Assembly: GCA_035235625.1 (NCBI GenBank)
Contig: CP141141.1
Location: 40,509,719 to 40,573,718, forward strand
Length of the DNA stretch: 64,000 bases
Reading direction: 5' to 3'
Source of the DNA: Saururus chinensis
Lineage: Eukaryota; Streptophyta; Magnoliopsida; Piperales; Saururaceae
Below the pieces are notes generated by a model. The model saw nothing but the letters and a program-made list of their open reading frames with translations. It was not told the DNA's origin and searched no databases. Of the stretch, positions 47,491 to 61,818 are shown piece by piece; position 1 is the stretch's first letter, and every line of letters starts with the position of its first letter. Both the position numbers and the translations under genes were made by a program.

Positions 47491-47594
47491 CTTCCTGTGT
47501 CTCACATTAATAGCTCCATTTAATTTTTTTTAAAATAAATTATTTTTAATTTATTGAAAAAAATTAAATAAAGCTATTAATGTGGGAGAGGGAG
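47491..47594. mobile_element. Stowaway-like MITE (104 bp)
   Basis: CTTCCTGTGTCTCACATTAA at the left and the inverted TTAATGTGGGAGAGGGAG at the right, flanked by TA on both sides (47489-47490, 47595-47596). It lies just 3' of peptide gene 2. Confidence 0.88.
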
Positions 47595-47678
47595 TAAATA
47601 ATATCCTTAATTTGATGTATATGTGTGTAATAACAAGAAGTACATTAGACTCTCTGATACTTAATATATTATAATATA

Positions 47679-47876
47679 TTCCCTCCGTCCCATATTAATA
47701 GTTATTTTTAGAAAATTAATAATTTTTATTGAATATTGAACCCACATGTAAGAGAAGGAAAAATAAATTTATGATACTCTTTTTTACGTACCAAATTAAT
47801 TAAATTAAATAAAATAAAATTATTAATATAGAATAAATATTTTTTTCAAATGGAGTTATTAATTTAAGACAGGGAA
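47679..47876. mobile_element. Stowaway-like MITE (198 bp)
   Basis: It starts TTCCCTCCGTCCCATATTAA and ends in the inverted form TTAATTTAAGACAGGGAA, with TA on each side. Confidence 0.82.
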
Positions 47877-48094
47877 TATATCTCATTTGTACTTTTTAAT
47901 ACTTGCTGATAAGAAGAAAGGTCTATGTTTTGAAGTAATAAGATATTATGTTGAAGTGTAATAGATCAGATATGTATGATATGGCAACATATGTGATATG
48001 ATTATAATTAGTTACTGCAACATGGGAAGAAGTCTCAGCATTCTTTTTAAAAGAAATGAAGGAAACTTAGCCATCCCTTCTATTGACCAATCTT

Positions 48095-49886
48095 TTAAGA
48101 ATGTAAAGGGGTCATACTTAAGAAATAAATTAACAGAGCAGATAAAAGTGCGGAAATTATGTGATGGAACCGAAACATTATTGCCGAATTGCATGGAGTA
48201 TCAGTCCCACTAAAGCATCCTCTCTTCTGCTTGAGTCCTTTACCACCTTCAAGAACAAAGGTAGAGTTCTTCTGTCCACTGCTAAACAAAACACACCAAA
48301 GGAAAGAGCCCTTGTGTCCGCCTTTGAATGCGACTCCAACCTCAGTAAATTGCTTACTATGGATCACAGAGAGGGTTTTGTTATCTGGAACAAGGATACC
48401 AGAGAAGACCTGAACTGGTTGTAGATACTTAGAGTGGCATCTCAGAAGTCGACCTGATATAACATCCACAGTTGGCAGTTCTACACCGCAGTTTGGAGCA
48501 AAAATTTCAGTATCATCATCCTCTGGAGGTTGGCAAGTTATAGCATCCGAGCCACTGCAATTTCCTTCACATTTCTGTATGTACTGCAAAGCCATGCACC
48601 CGAGACCAGGGTTATTATATAGTTTCGGTAGTTTGTGAGCCGTTCTGTTCTCGTTAATGGCGTCAACTAGCTCATCAGCTGGGTTTCCTAAAAGAACACA
48701 TATACAGTAATTAACAGAACAGTGCTGATCACTTGCAGAAAAAAATGAAAAGTCTATAATCATTTGGTAATTAGCATCGGATTATACATCCCATGAAGTA
48801 TGGGAAAATGCCAAATGATTGTAAATGTGTTTTTTTATAAAAAAATTTACAATTTGTGGACTATCGGTGTGCATATTACATTACGAGATCATAGAAGTTT
48901 GCACAAGTCCCTATCTGTTTTATAGAAGAAAATCTTCTGAGAACAATTATATGGGACAATAAAATACTACTCCTATATGCCAGTTGAACCCTCCTTCGAC
49001 TCGTTAGACCTTTATTCATCCTGAATTTCTTATCACCCCATCCTGTTGATGGATAGAAAATCAATAGAAGAAAGTTATGACAACTTGCCAAAACCTTCAT
49101 CAGATAAAACACAAAAAAAATTTCATTAAAGGCTGCAACTAAATGCTCATTATAGAGATATATTCAATCGATAAACCTCATGTTATCAACTTCTAATCCC
49201 TAACTTCTAAAACATTAGGAAAAATACACTAATTGTTAATCTCTAAACCAATTCGCTACACTAAATAATTCACAGAGGGGGTAGGGGAGGAAGATGATGA
49301 GCTAAAAGCAGAGTTATCTGTAAAATTGATAGTCAACTGGATAAAATGGTCAAATACGAATGAGAATTGAGATGTTTACAATAGATAAAATATAATCTCA
49401 TCATTGTGGTTATGGCATTGGAAGACACTTTGTAGAACATTTACCGAATTTCTAAAGGGTGTTCTTCAACTTCATAAATAGATAGTCGGAGCATTTACCA
49501 AATTTCTTACGGGCGTTCAACAACTTGTCAAAATAGATAGTAAAACAATAAAATGAACAAGTAATGGAGTGCCAAATTGTAGAAAAAAATTAATGAAGTG
49601 TCAGATATTTAATGAGGCAAGCAAAGAAACATGAAAATAGATACTTCCCTCCATGTGATAAAAATCATTACCGAAGAGTGAAGAAAAACCTCAGGAAAAA
49701 CAAGAAACAGTCTGTGTTTGATCCAAGTACAGAAAATAGCAGAAACTTAACACAGAATTATTTGAAATTTCATTTGCTACAAAAGAAAGAAGAGTGAATG
49801 TAAGTACCATGGATGTGAGCTGAATCTGCAGGCACCAACATCATAAGATACAGAAGGAAATGCTTGAAGGCCCAAAGAACTGACAT
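48095..49886 (-). CDS. GPI-anchored glycoprotein, At5g19250-like, function unknown
   Basis: Exon 1 is 49886-49808 and exon 2 is 48687-48095; the intron is 1120 bases with GT and AG ends. Joined they give 672 nt and 223 aa. Residues 1-24 form a signal peptide (MSVLWAFKHFLLYLMMLVPA, then DSA). The mature part starts HGNPADELVDAINENRTAHK and has conserved cysteines in GLGCMALQYIQKCEGNC. The C-terminus SGTDTPCNSAIMF plus a hydrophobic tail (ISALLSALLIYFLSM) fits a GPI attachment signal. The pattern matches plant proteins annotated as uncharacterised GPI-anchored protein At5g19230/At5g19250/At3g06035; their biochemical role is not known to me. Several N-x-S/T sites (NRT, NKT, NST) could be glycosylated. 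Inside the intron a stretch at 49438-49555 is an imperfect tandem repeat of about 60 bases. Confidence 0.88.
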
Positions 49887-50436
49887 TATAGACAAGGCCA
49901 CAAGAACATCAAATGACGGGTAGAACTACTGTGCCTCCGCTCACCAACAACTTTCTATGAAGAAAGTGGGCAAGAATTTGGAAAAAGTGCAATTAAGTGA
50001 TCAAGTTTACCTTGCTGCCTGTGTAAATTCATGACTAATATACGAGTCAGAGAAAATGGAAAGTGGAAGATAAGAGTGTAAAATCTATGTTGACGATTTA
50101 ATTAGATACACAAACCTCCATTTCAGGAACACTGTTTCTGTAGCTTCCACCAAACTAGTCCTTTTCTTTTTCGTTTGTTTTTTTCAATAAGCGCTTCCTT
50201 CGGCTAAGGCCTGAGAGTGCATGCCAGAGATAAAGTTCCGGCGCTTAAAAAGAAGAGAAGGGACAAAATAATTCAAAGCTGCAGACTTGCAGATGAAACC
50301 ATAGGGATGTGGGTCCCATCAGCCGTGTGGTGAGGCCCCTGTTGTATTATTTAACGAAATTTATTGCCGCCGAGAGGCTGTCGCTCATATTTTTGAATTA
50401 GAGTGGTAGATTGTGATAAGTCATATTATCATATTG
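49887..50436. other. Upstream region of the GPI protein gene
   Basis: Promoter and leader of the minus-strand gene are expected here. No other gene is seen, and I could not choose a TATA box with confidence. Confidence 0.35.
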
Positions 50437-51340
50437 TGGGGTTGTAAATAAATCGGCCCGACCCGGCCGGACCTAAAAATTAATTGGATTTAGCCTTAAA
50501 AAATAAGTTGTGAGTTGGACCGAGTTTTAAAAATAAAAGCATGTAAATTTTTGGGTTTAGCTGGGGCTTGAACTGTAAAAATTCGGCCCGGTCTACAATA
50601 AGTAAGGTTCATTGTATTGGCCGTTACTCAGCCCAACCAATTTTTTAACTCAACCTGCCTCTCTAAAATCTCATCTCCGGTCCCAACTCCCATCAAAAGG
50701 AAAAAGCCCTAACTCTTCAGCCTCCCCCTCATGCATTCAGTCGCTGGCTCAAGTCGTGGCTCTACTGGTGACAGAGGGAGTACATCAAGATGTGGCGTCA
50801 CTGGTGGTTCGTATTGAAGCAGGAGAAGGTCTTCTGGTTTAAAAACTTGCATGTCACCTGAGCATCCAGGCCCCGCAGTATCATCCCCCTCACCATCTGC
50901 CTCACAATTAAGGGTGCGAAGGATGTCCTCAACAAGCAATTCACTTTCAAGCTCTCCAACGGTTGCGAGACCATGTATTTCATTACTAACTCTGACAAAG
51001 AAAAAGAAGAGTGAATCAACTCCATTCGCCAATCTATTGTCCAGTAATCCCGATCTGTGATAAGACTCTGAAGTTGTTTATTATGATGTCAAGTGAAATA
51101 GATGACGAAATTGAGTGTTCAACAAGAGAGGACAAGACTAATTTTTACCATCGACAGTCACTTATTCTCCTGTTGGTGGTGTCAGTGAAGAAAGCTCATG
51201 GCCCGGCCAAGTTTGGCCTACATATCGGGCCAAGCCAATTTTTTATTTGGGAGGTTAGGGCTGGGTTGGGACTTTTATTTGTCATTCATATTTAGGGCTG
51301 GGCCCGGGCCTACCTCTAACTCGGCCAGCTTGCAGCCCTA
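50437..51340. mobile_element. hAT-like non-autonomous element with a coding-like piece
   Basis: The left end TGGGGTTGTAAATAAATCGG continues cccgacccggccggacc; the right end ...gggctgggcccgggcc ends TTGCAGCCCTA. This inverted pair is of the CAGGGTTGTAAA-type seen in many plant hAT elements. Inside, the minus frame 51032-50709 reads VSNEIHGLATVGELESELLV and EDILRTLNCEADGEGDDTAG, which looks like a broken host gene I do not recognise. A clean 8-bp target duplication was not found. Confidence 0.6.
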
Positions 51341-51905
51341 GTTGTGTGATAAGTGATGGCCAAATGGTGAAGACTAAAGGGCCCTAGTACATACGAAGCC
51401 TACTACGAAAAGAATAATATTTTCCCGTATTTTATGATGGGCTTGGTGACCAGCCTACATGGCTTAGGTACAAAAGGGGGATTCGGTCTTATACATACGT
51501 GATGAAGGTAATAAAAAAGAAGGAAGATATGTATTATGTTTACGTGGGCTTAGAAAAATAGGTCACACTATATGTTCTCTTACAAAAAAAGTACACTTTT
51601 ATGTAAACTATTACTTATACTATCTTTTTAAAAAAAAATATTAGTTTTTAGGTCCCACATTATTGTTCTATTTAATTTTTTAAAATAAATTAATTTTAAA
51701 AAACTAAATGAGGCTATTAATATAGGAGGAGGGAATTATGAAAGGATTAACCCAAAGACACAGCTATAAGGATAATTTCGGCCCGATTATATAGTATGAT
51801 TGGCATTACTCATTTAGGAAAATAAAACTCTTCCTTTATTTGAGCAATAGATCATGGTGTACCAAAACTATGATAAATTTTCTAAGAAAAATATATATTT
51901 TTTAA
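51341..51905. other. Intergenic, with a MITE-like piece at 51640-51736
   Basis: 51640-51736 has the paired ends gtcccacattattgttctat and ggctattaatataggaggag, so it is a diverged Stowaway-like element. Nothing else is seen. Confidence 0.5.
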
Positions 51906-52864
51906 GTAATTTTCTAAAATAGACTTAGGTCTAACAAAATACACAAAATGTGCATAGGTCTTGTGTATTTATCCAAATAGAATTGTGCACATGTATTGTC
52001 ACATAGGTAGTAGCAAAAGACTTAATTACTACACTCTTCTTCTAGTTCAAGTGTATTTACAAACCGAACTACCTCCCATCTCTTCTACTATTTAAAGTCT
52101 ATTTACAAACCAAACTACCTCCCCTCTGCCTTATGTTCCTTCTCCTACTCCAGCTTCAACTCTCATCACTCCACCTCCTCTACCTCCACTCCACCTCTAC
52201 CTTTTTTTTTTCTCCTCCTCATTTTCTCAATCTCCTCCTCTGCCTCATCCTCCTCTTTCCTCCCTTAACTTTAAACCATATGAAGAAACATAAGAGAAAA
52301 ACAAGGAAAATAAAGATAATTTACAATTTGCAATTGTCAAACTATCAATTGTAAATGTGACTTGTCATTAATAGATGTTTGAGGTTTGTTTATGGTGGTA
52401 AAAGCACAAATTCATGTAAAAATAAAACTCATTATTCTTTTTAAGTAGTTTAAGATATTCATAAGTTTATTTTTAAAATTGAATCTTATAAAGAATAAAC
52501 AACTTTTTAACTGGCTTGATGACTAGTTTGTAGTCATTTCCCACCATATTATAATAATGAAGATGAAGGGGAGAAGCCAGAGGCAAAGGTGATGCAGATG
52601 AGGAGGAAAGGAAAAGGAGATGGATAAAGAGGTGGAGGAGGAGACAAAGAAGGAGGAAGAGGTGGTGAAGTTGAAGTAAGAGACATATGGGAGGTAGTTT
52701 GATGGACAAATAGATTTGAAGTAGTATAAGAGGAGGGGTAATTAAGTTTTTTATTTTCACATGTATAGCAGTTCACATATGCACATCTACTTTTATGAAT
52801 ATGGAAAGATTGTGCACACATTTTGTGTATTTCGTTAGACCTTGACTCTACTTTGGTAAATTAC
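51906..52864. mobile_element. Fold-back DNA transposon, about 960 bp
   Basis: The left end gtaattttctaaaatagact plus taggtctaacaaaatacac is the inverted form of the right end (gtgtatttcgttagacctt ... ggtaaattac). The arms continue inward: ccaaactacctcccatctct at 52060 mirrors gggaggtagtttgatgg near 52690. A pyrimidine-rich core (52130-52265) mirrors a purine-rich core (52555-52660). All frames here (52133-52354, 52473-52821) are low-complexity reads of those cores. The window start (1-170) may hold part of a relative. Confidence 0.75.
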
Positions 52865-55800
52865 TCAATTTTCAACATTTTATAATTCAATGTTTGTACT
52901 AAATTCTAAAACTAATTGAATCAAGTGGACTCGATGTCTTAAAAGAGATAAAATAAAATCTTATTAAACTTTAAAAACATTATACCAAAATATGAAGTTT
53001 AGATTAAAAAAAAGGGTAAAAAGTATGTTGAACCCGTAAGTGTTGTTCTAAACTAAGAATCATGTAAAATCATAATCATCAATAGTTGTTACACATATAT
53101 AAAATTAGCCCTAACTTGATATAATTACTAACCTAACCCTATCACAGAAAGTGAATTGATAGAACTAAGAATTCTACTAATTTAAGATATTAAAATGAGG
53201 AAGAAACTTCTAATTGATCTGCATCAATTTGGAACCCTATAATTTGGATAATTGAAGAATGTCAATAATGCAAAGACAATCCCCTTAGATAGAACAGTAA
53301 TATACACCCAATAAATATGTCTAACAAAACCTTCTAATAGGGTTTTGGTTGGACAAAATATATGGGTCTTACATAAGGCACACTTGGGCCCAAATCTTAT
53401 GTCTAATTAAAACTGAATCAGGAGGTTTTGTTACAGATTCATTTGGTGATTGTCATTGTCCTCTTGGATAATAATCTTTTATAACTTACAAGTGACATGT
53501 CAAAAGAAGACTCTATAAAGGGCTTTTTATGGTTGCAACTACTTCATATATTTGTTCTTCATCATCTATAGTTGGAAAATAATACATCCAGGCATGATAT
53601 GCTGAACCTTGAGCAACTCCATTAAAAAAGGAAACTGATTTTGTGGAAACCACCTCATGATTAAGTAACAGATAAGTACTTGTATCTAACTTTTAATTTT
53701 AAAATATTTTTTTAACTAAGATTGTGAAAATAATAGTATCCACATATTATAGCTGATGGCCATATTATAATGTTCATACGGTTGAGCATTAGAGCCCTAA
53801 CTTATTGGGCATATTATGTCACTCACAAGTTACAAGAGAAAGATGTCAAAAACCTATTTTGTATTGCCAAGAAGCACTCTAAATGGAAGGCTCTGTTCAA
53901 TAGCAAATCCTATCCACATCAATTAATCTAATTATATTTACCCATTTTCTTTTTGTGAAGAGGTGAAAATGGGTTTGTACCATTCAAATAAATGAATTAA
54001 ACTAATTACAAAACTATTAATTATAACTATTAAACTACGAACATGTTTAAATGTAGCTAGTTCATTTATATGGGCAAATGATAGGCTTATTGTTCATCTT
54101 CAACTATAATAACTCATTTTAACAAAATGCCTATTTAATCCATCTAAAACCCTTTAAGAGAATCAATTATAGTAAAAAAAAAGTTTGACATGCCTCTGTT
54201 AATGGAAAGATTTATCATAAAAAAATCATCCAAAATGTTGAATTGAAGCATCACATTTTAAAAAAAAAATGTATGTACAATTGATTAAAGAGAAAACTGA
54301 ACTCTGAGTAGTTTCTCTACACTCAATGCAGCACAGGACAAAGGTGGCAACATAGTGTGGGGGTCAACTGACTCGTGAAGAGAGAAGAGTTTTTCATGCC
54401 TAGCATAGGAGCCCTTGATATTTGAAATCAACAGTGTACACACTAGCACAATTAGCGCTAATAATATGTTATGCTCATTGTCCGAGGGAAGCATTAAAAA
54501 CACTATTAGTGAAAAAATGAGGTCATGGTTGGTTGGCTGAAGGGTGGGCAAGGCCACCTCCCCCTCCCCTGCTCTGAAACCCTTCCCTGTGGTACTGTAA
54601 ATGTAGGAAAATGGTGGACGGGTGAAGAAGCCCAAGGGCTTCCGATGTTTGCATTGGACAACTCTCATACCCAAGCGTTGAGACACTCTGACTTGGTGAA
54701 CTCGTCGATTAATTAATACTCTCTCATCCTATATTAAGTGTCCTATTTAACATATTAAATAGGGGTTAGAGGGAGTACATGTGTATATAGGAGACCTTCC
54801 TAATTGTTTCACATTTAACATGCTTAACTTCATCCAAAATTTTACCCTAAACAATAGATAGATTAAATATTTGTTTTCAATAACCAGTCATAAGTCACAT
54901 GTAATATGGTTAGCATGTTATAATTTGCCCCTTTATTTACCTCTACAAGTAGGATAAGTAAAAAAATTATAAGAGAAAAAAAATTTATATATACACCAAT
55001 TTTTTGTTTTCATAAAAATGCACCTAAATTTCTGTATAAAAGGAAGGTTAATTCTTTTATTCACGCCCCACTTTTTTTGGCAATTACTCTAATATCATCC
55101 TACATTATTTTGTCTCTTATACCCCTTTAAGTTACCTATTTTTCAATTATCCTGGACCATGTACCCCTCTGGAACTTTTGTTCCTTGCCCTTCTTTCTTC
55201 AGCCACTAAAACTCTCCTTGTTCATCGACCAACTCTCCTTGCTCATCGACAACTTTAGCTACTTTCTTGAGTACAACTCTAGCTACCACGGACAACCTAG
55301 CAATGGAATATTCTCATGTCTTAAAATAAGTATTTTATTTTATTTTTCAAAATAAAATAATTTTAATTTAATTTAAAAAAGTAAATAAAATATTTATTTA
55401 AGTCGAAGAGGGAATAAGTAATAGAAACAGTAAGATAAATCAACTAGTTTTAAAAGGAAACTATACTTTGCAATCATTGACTGTACAACCACATTACAAA
55501 ATAAGAACGCCATTAAACTTATTTTGTAATAAGGTGATTAGAGAACCTTGAATGACACTTATAGATTAGAAATACACGTGATTAAGGCTATCTTGTTATA
55601 CACTGCCTACTTGTACAAAATAACACTTTCTCTATTCTATATTAATACCTCTATTTGACAAAAAAAATTTATATATTAATAATTTTATTTTATTTAATCT
55701 AAAGAGGTTAGGTACTTAAAATTATACATATAAAATGTAGGTTTTATTACTTAATAAAAATTATTATTATTTTTAATATAATTATTAATATAGGACAAAT

Positions 55801-56142
55801 GGAATAACACTGAAGTCACAAATAATTATAGGCTAATATGAACAATGTTAAATGTAGTGTTTAGAACTTGTATAGAAGTGAGAATTGTCAGATCATATAG
55901 GGCCCACATGATCTCATAGTTGCTGTTCATTTTGAGCATATTTACTTTTCTACTAAAATACTTAAATATTTATATAAAAAATAGTGATGTTTACGTAACA
56001 AAAACTCCCAAGTGAGTTTTGGTTGGACTTAACAAAAATGCCTCACACAAAATTTAGTTTATTTGGTCTCACTTATTCAGTCCAACCAAAACTAACTTAT
56101 ATTATATAAATATCATTTTTCTTTTATTAACTAGAGACCAGG
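52865..56142. other. Intergenic DNA with several small MITEs
   Basis: AT-rich DNA without a gene. Stowaway-like pieces: 54719-54775 (57 bp, TA flanks, ctctctcatcctatattaag against its inverse), 55313-55415 and 55627-55805. A palindrome with the arms agttttggttggact and agtccaaccaaaact lies at 56017-56092, just upstream of the chaperonin gene, and a similar word is at 53338-53352. The minus frame 54285-54686 has no domain and overlaps a repeated element, so I do not call it a gene. Confidence 0.5.
54719..54775. mobile_element. Very short Stowaway-like MITE (57 bp)
   Basis: CTCTCTCATCCTATATTAAG at the left, ggggttagagggag at the right, flanked by TA. It is nearly all terminal repeat. Confidence 0.7.
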
Positions 56143-56367
56143 GTGAGTAAATATTTTGGGAAATGCATGGTGTTCACTTTGAGATTTTGGGCTGTAAAAG
56201 CAGAATCAACTCATATTTTAGTCCCAAATACGGGCGAAACTTCTAGAACAGATTCGGCCGTTTATCGCCGTTTTATCCCCAAAGCCCTCACCCCCTGTTC
56301 CTCACCCCAGCCGGCCAGCAAACAGAATCCGGTAACATTTCCGGTGAGAACAGGTTATCTGCTATCC

Positions 56368-58999
56368 ATGGCCGCTTCATTCGTGACAATCTCGGGGCCC
56401 ACCTCCCTCATCTGTCCGGCTTCTTCTTCTCCATCCGTGCGACCCAAAACACAGAGGTTATCAGGTATCTACATCGCTGGCTTTGCTTTCCTTTTTTCAG
56501 TCAGTTTCCTCTACCTCACTTCTTCTTAGCTTTCTGCATCTGGGTTTCCCTCAGGTTTGGGCAGAAGGGCGTTGAGTATCAGCGCTGCCGTGAAGAAGTG
56601 GGAACCTTCAAAGGTTTTTGCTTGTCTACTTTCTTATAATTTTTCTTTTCTTTTTGCGTTAAGAAGTTTTGAATAAAAATTTGTCTTTGCAGGTTGCTCC
56701 TCAAGCCGATAGGGTATTGGTTCGTCTCGAAGAGCTGCCGCAGGTGGGGCATCTATGACATTTTGATAGTAATTTTGTTTGTTCCTTTTGTGCTATCGCA
56801 TTGTTGAGACCTGCATTCGTCCATTCTGCGAAAATTGGAATTGGTCCTGTGGTTATTTATGAATTATTATAGGGCATGCTGAAGAACTTTGAAATTTCAT
56901 TTTTTAATGATCCTACTGAATATGTCTAGGACTGATGTGTAGATATTTTAGTTAAAATAAGAGGCAAATTTGCTACTTCTTGCGATTCTTCTTCATGTTG
57001 TATAATTTAGGAGTTGTTGCAATGGCGACATACAAACTAACCCCTTTTTAAGTGAAAGCTCTTGATTTTGTTGGCTTTTTTTCGTTCTCATATTTGTACT
57101 TCTTATAATTGGACACTCTTTGGCTTTGATGTGGAGTACTGTTCTAAAACGGAATCAAATTTGGATTTTACTTCATCTAAAGAGACAGATTTCACAATTT
57201 CAAAATAGTCAGTTAGACTAACTGATTTAAGATTTGTAATTCTAAACTGTAACATTTGATTATTTCTATTTTAATTTTTCGTCAGTATTGGTTTTCTTAA
57301 ATTCTTTTCGAGGACAGTTGGCTGCATTTGAAATTTTATACAGCTAAGCCATCAAAACTGGTTTTCTGAAACCCAAGCCATAAGTGTTTATTGATAATGT
57401 ATTCTTGTGACGTTTTGGCACTTTAATGTGTCATTTCTAATTAGGAATTCCAAGTGGCCACATTGAGAGTAGCTAGTATTTTAGGAGAGTGCAACTACTC
57501 CTGTACTTGAAAGCAGAGTCAGACGAGAGTTTACAGTGTCTGTAAACATGCAGTGTTAATAAGGTGTTTTTTAGGTGACCTATATGTTATGGCTCTTTGT
57601 AATCTTGTCTTTTAATTTCATGTCATCATCTTATATGGCTTTGTCTTAAGTTCTGAACTAATAAAATGAAGTACCTATGAACCAGAAATCAGCCGGTGGA
57701 GTGTTACTGCCTAAATCAGCTGTTAAATTTGAGCGTTACTTAATGGGAGAGGTAGGTATATGGCATTTTCCTGTTATTTGCTAGACTTTTAGAATCACCA
57801 TTCTAACAAATTTTTTAAATTTCTTGCTGACAGGTTTTAGCGATTGGTGCTGAGGTAGGAGGAGTAGAAGCTGGGAAAAAGGTACAGAATTGGGAATGAA
57901 GAGACGTAATTATTTTTTAAAATCTATTCTAAGATCACATCAATTTTTTATAAAGGCATCAACTCGTCATATTTTATTTCTTAGAATCTTTGGAACTTCT
58001 AACAACTCATTGTTCAACGTAGTAAAAGTTTTCCCCATTGCTGGTTGACAACTGAAAAAAGAAAGATAAAATTGTAAAATAATACTGTCTTTATGGATCA
58101 AACAGAAAAGCGGAGGAACATCTGATTTGCTTGTATAGTTAGCAGAGTTGGGGGCCGGGGGAGGAACTGAAGGCAGTTGATAGAAGAAAAATAAGGAAGT
58201 TTAAGAGAATAAATATTGCACAATTGTTATTTTATGGATTGCTTCTTTTGAATTGCAGCACAATTAGGATTAGGAGTATGTTTGAAAGTAATGTTGGCAT
58301 TTTTTTTCCTTTACAAGAAGTGCATTCTCCTTATTTAGGATAGGCTGCTAGTTAATATAGTTTTCAATATGTGACATTGCTTGTTATATATTTTTTAGTA
58401 CTTCTGATCAGAAGTTGGTATTCGTTTGAAATAAAATTAACATGTTTTTGTTGTTGCAGGTTCTTTTTTCGGATATCAGTGCATATGAGGTGAGTGGGTT
58501 TGGCTTTTCTGTTTTCTCTCTTCTGTACATTTTGTGGGACCAGAATAATGTTGGGCCATAATTTTTTTTCCAAAATGGGAAGATATCTCAAATTTGATTG
58601 GTCTATTTGAAGATGTTTGTGCAAGGTTATATCTAACATGAGGTGACTGATTTGTTATACAAATCAGTTCTCGGTTGATGATTTTTAATAACTTTTGCAC
58701 TATATGAAGATAATGAACCAGGAAACTTGATCTGCATATTTATGTTATGTCAGTGATCAAGTGTGATACCATCCTGCCTAAAAACGAATCCTTGGAGCAG
58801 AGTAGATCTATGCCTTATAGTAGTAGAAAGGGCATCTTATGGCATCTTGTCCGAGATTTCCTAACTATTTCAGGGCGGATCTATCTTAACGTATTATGCT
58901 GTTATCTAAATATTTTACATTTTAATGCAGGTTGATTTGGGAACAGACGCAAGGCACTGCTTCTGCCGTGCTGGTGATCTGCTAGCAGTAGTTGAGTAG
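56368..58999 (+). CDS. CPN10: 10 kDa chaperonin, chloroplastic (CPN10-type GroES co-chaperonin)
   Basis: Seven exons, all with GT-AG borders: 56368-56464, 56555-56613, 56693-56743, 57686-57751, 57834-57881, 58460-58489 and 58931-58999. The sum is 420 nt and 139 aa. Residues 1 to about 45 are Ser/Thr-rich and basic with few acids (MAASFVTISGPTSLICPASS and onward), a plastid transit peptide. The GroES fold follows: VAPQADRVLVRLEEL, the mobile loop KSAGGVLLPKSA, then VLAIGAEVGGVEAGKKVLF, and the C-terminal strand CRAGDLLAVVE. It caps the plastid Cpn60 ring during protein folding. It is a single-domain form, unlike the double-domain Cpn20. Length and exon number fit the family. The start was chosen because it is the first ATG giving a transit peptide; an upstream open frame from 56143 runs into it in the same frame but looks like leader. 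Confidence 0.93.
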
Positions 59000-60324
59000 T
59001 TGCTGAGCCTCTCAATGGATCAAGAAGATGTGGACAAGGCTTCAATGCTAAGTAGAGAGTAGGGATTAGGCTGCTGCTCAACAATTTTTATCGCTACTAT
59101 AGTTTCTGCTTTGAATCATCTGTTCCTGGTGTCCCAATATATTTAAAGTATAATGAGCTGTTCTCATTTGAATTGTAAGCTGAAATTTATGAACTCTGTA
59201 GCTTTCTTTCTCAGCCTGTTAAGCGGTAGCAGGTAGCAATGCATAAGATTTTGTTGGATATTAGTTTGGCATGAAGGTTACTTGGGTACTAGTGCAAGCA
59301 AATTATGGCCATGTTTAGCAACACTTTAAAAATGCTCTTCTTAACACCCTTTCTATGAGGAGAATTATTTTTAAAGTAACTTTCCCTGTTTGTAAACGTG
59401 GCCTATGTAGGTTGTGTGGTAAATTAATCATGTTGGATTGGGTAAGTTTGCCAACCTCGGTATTGGATTCTCCTCCATGGCTAAGCGCCACGGCTAAGCA
59501 ATACGATGGTCGTACTTGCTCCTTCGACTGGGGATGGTATTTCCTCGTGTTAAGTGGTGTGCACATATCTGTTTGACCATAACTCGGCGGGGGTACTGGA
59601 TAACCTAGCCGAGGATACAAGGATAAAGACCTGTCAGTGCAACTAGGCCTTCCAGGAATGCTTACTCTGGTTGTAAATGTCTTACAATATGCAGTTATTT
59701 TGTACTCTCTATCTTAAATTAATAGCACTATTTAATATTTTAAAATAAATTAAAATTAATTTATTTTAAAAATCAAATAGAGATTTTAAAAATCAAATAA
59801 TAGAGCTATTAATGTTGGACGGAGTAAGATGTAATTTAACTATAGTTAAATTTCAATACACTCGTCGGAAATAACTTGCTAGAGTGTGACAAATGTTTTT
59901 AACATGTATTTGTCATGTTCGACATAAGAAACAAACTTTTTTTATGTAAAAAAATGATTATCATGTTCATTACTTATTAGATATGATTGAGCCGAAATTC
60001 TTCTCCATGTTCAGCTTTAATTTGAGAACGAAGGCTTCTAGATTGAACTCAATTTTAGCGTGCACATGATATCCAGTTGCAACCAAGTTAAACCAAGCTT
60101 TTATTGAAAATTTAATGAAAAGTGGAGTTAAAAACTTAAAACTCGTCAAAATGGAAGTACAATTTAATTTCAAATGTCAACTTGAAAACAAATAAATAAG
60201 AATTTTGTCGGACGCTCTGACAAGAGAAGACTCTGTTCGATGATGCTCTAAGCTCGAGACATTAGCCCTTATTCTCGAGTTGCTGCTTATTCAAGGAGAA
60301 AATGCCAACACAACTAGAACCATA
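59000..60324. other. Intergenic DNA with one MITE
   Basis: It holds the 3' ends of the chaperonin and peroxidase genes, which converge here. No gene is seen; frames at 59315-59620 have no known domain. Confidence 0.5.
59705..59824. mobile_element. Stowaway-like MITE (120 bp)
   Basis: CTCTCTATCTTAAATTAATA at the left and the inverse TATTAATGTTGGACGGAG at the right, with TA flanks. Confidence 0.82.
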
Positions 60325-61765
<1,441 letters not shown>

Positions 61766-61809
61766 CTTTGCGAGGGAGGGAGCTGGTGGAAGATGGCATT
61801 TCAGCATCT

Positions 61810-61818
61810 CTTTTTATA
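61810..61818 (-). promoter_or_regulatory. TATA box of the peroxidase gene
   Basis: On the minus strand TTATAAAAAG lies about 45-55 bases before the chosen ATG. The ATG at 61807 would fall only 3 bases after this box, so it cannot be in the transcript, which supports the start at 61765. Confidence 0.6.

Noticed and set aside
49438-49555. CRISPR-like spaced repeat
   Set aside because: Just two imperfect copies of about 60 bases inside a plant intron.
54285-54686. 133-aa minus-strand frame
   Set aside because: Overlaps a dispersed repeat and has no recognisable domain or paralogue.
56143-56529. 128-aa plus-strand frame as a separate gene
   Set aside because: It overlaps leader, exon 1 and the first intron of the chaperonin gene; the real start is 56368.
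61807-61807. Upstream ATG of the peroxidase
   Set aside because: It lies only 3 bases downstream of the TATA box and would add 14 residues before a complete signal peptide.
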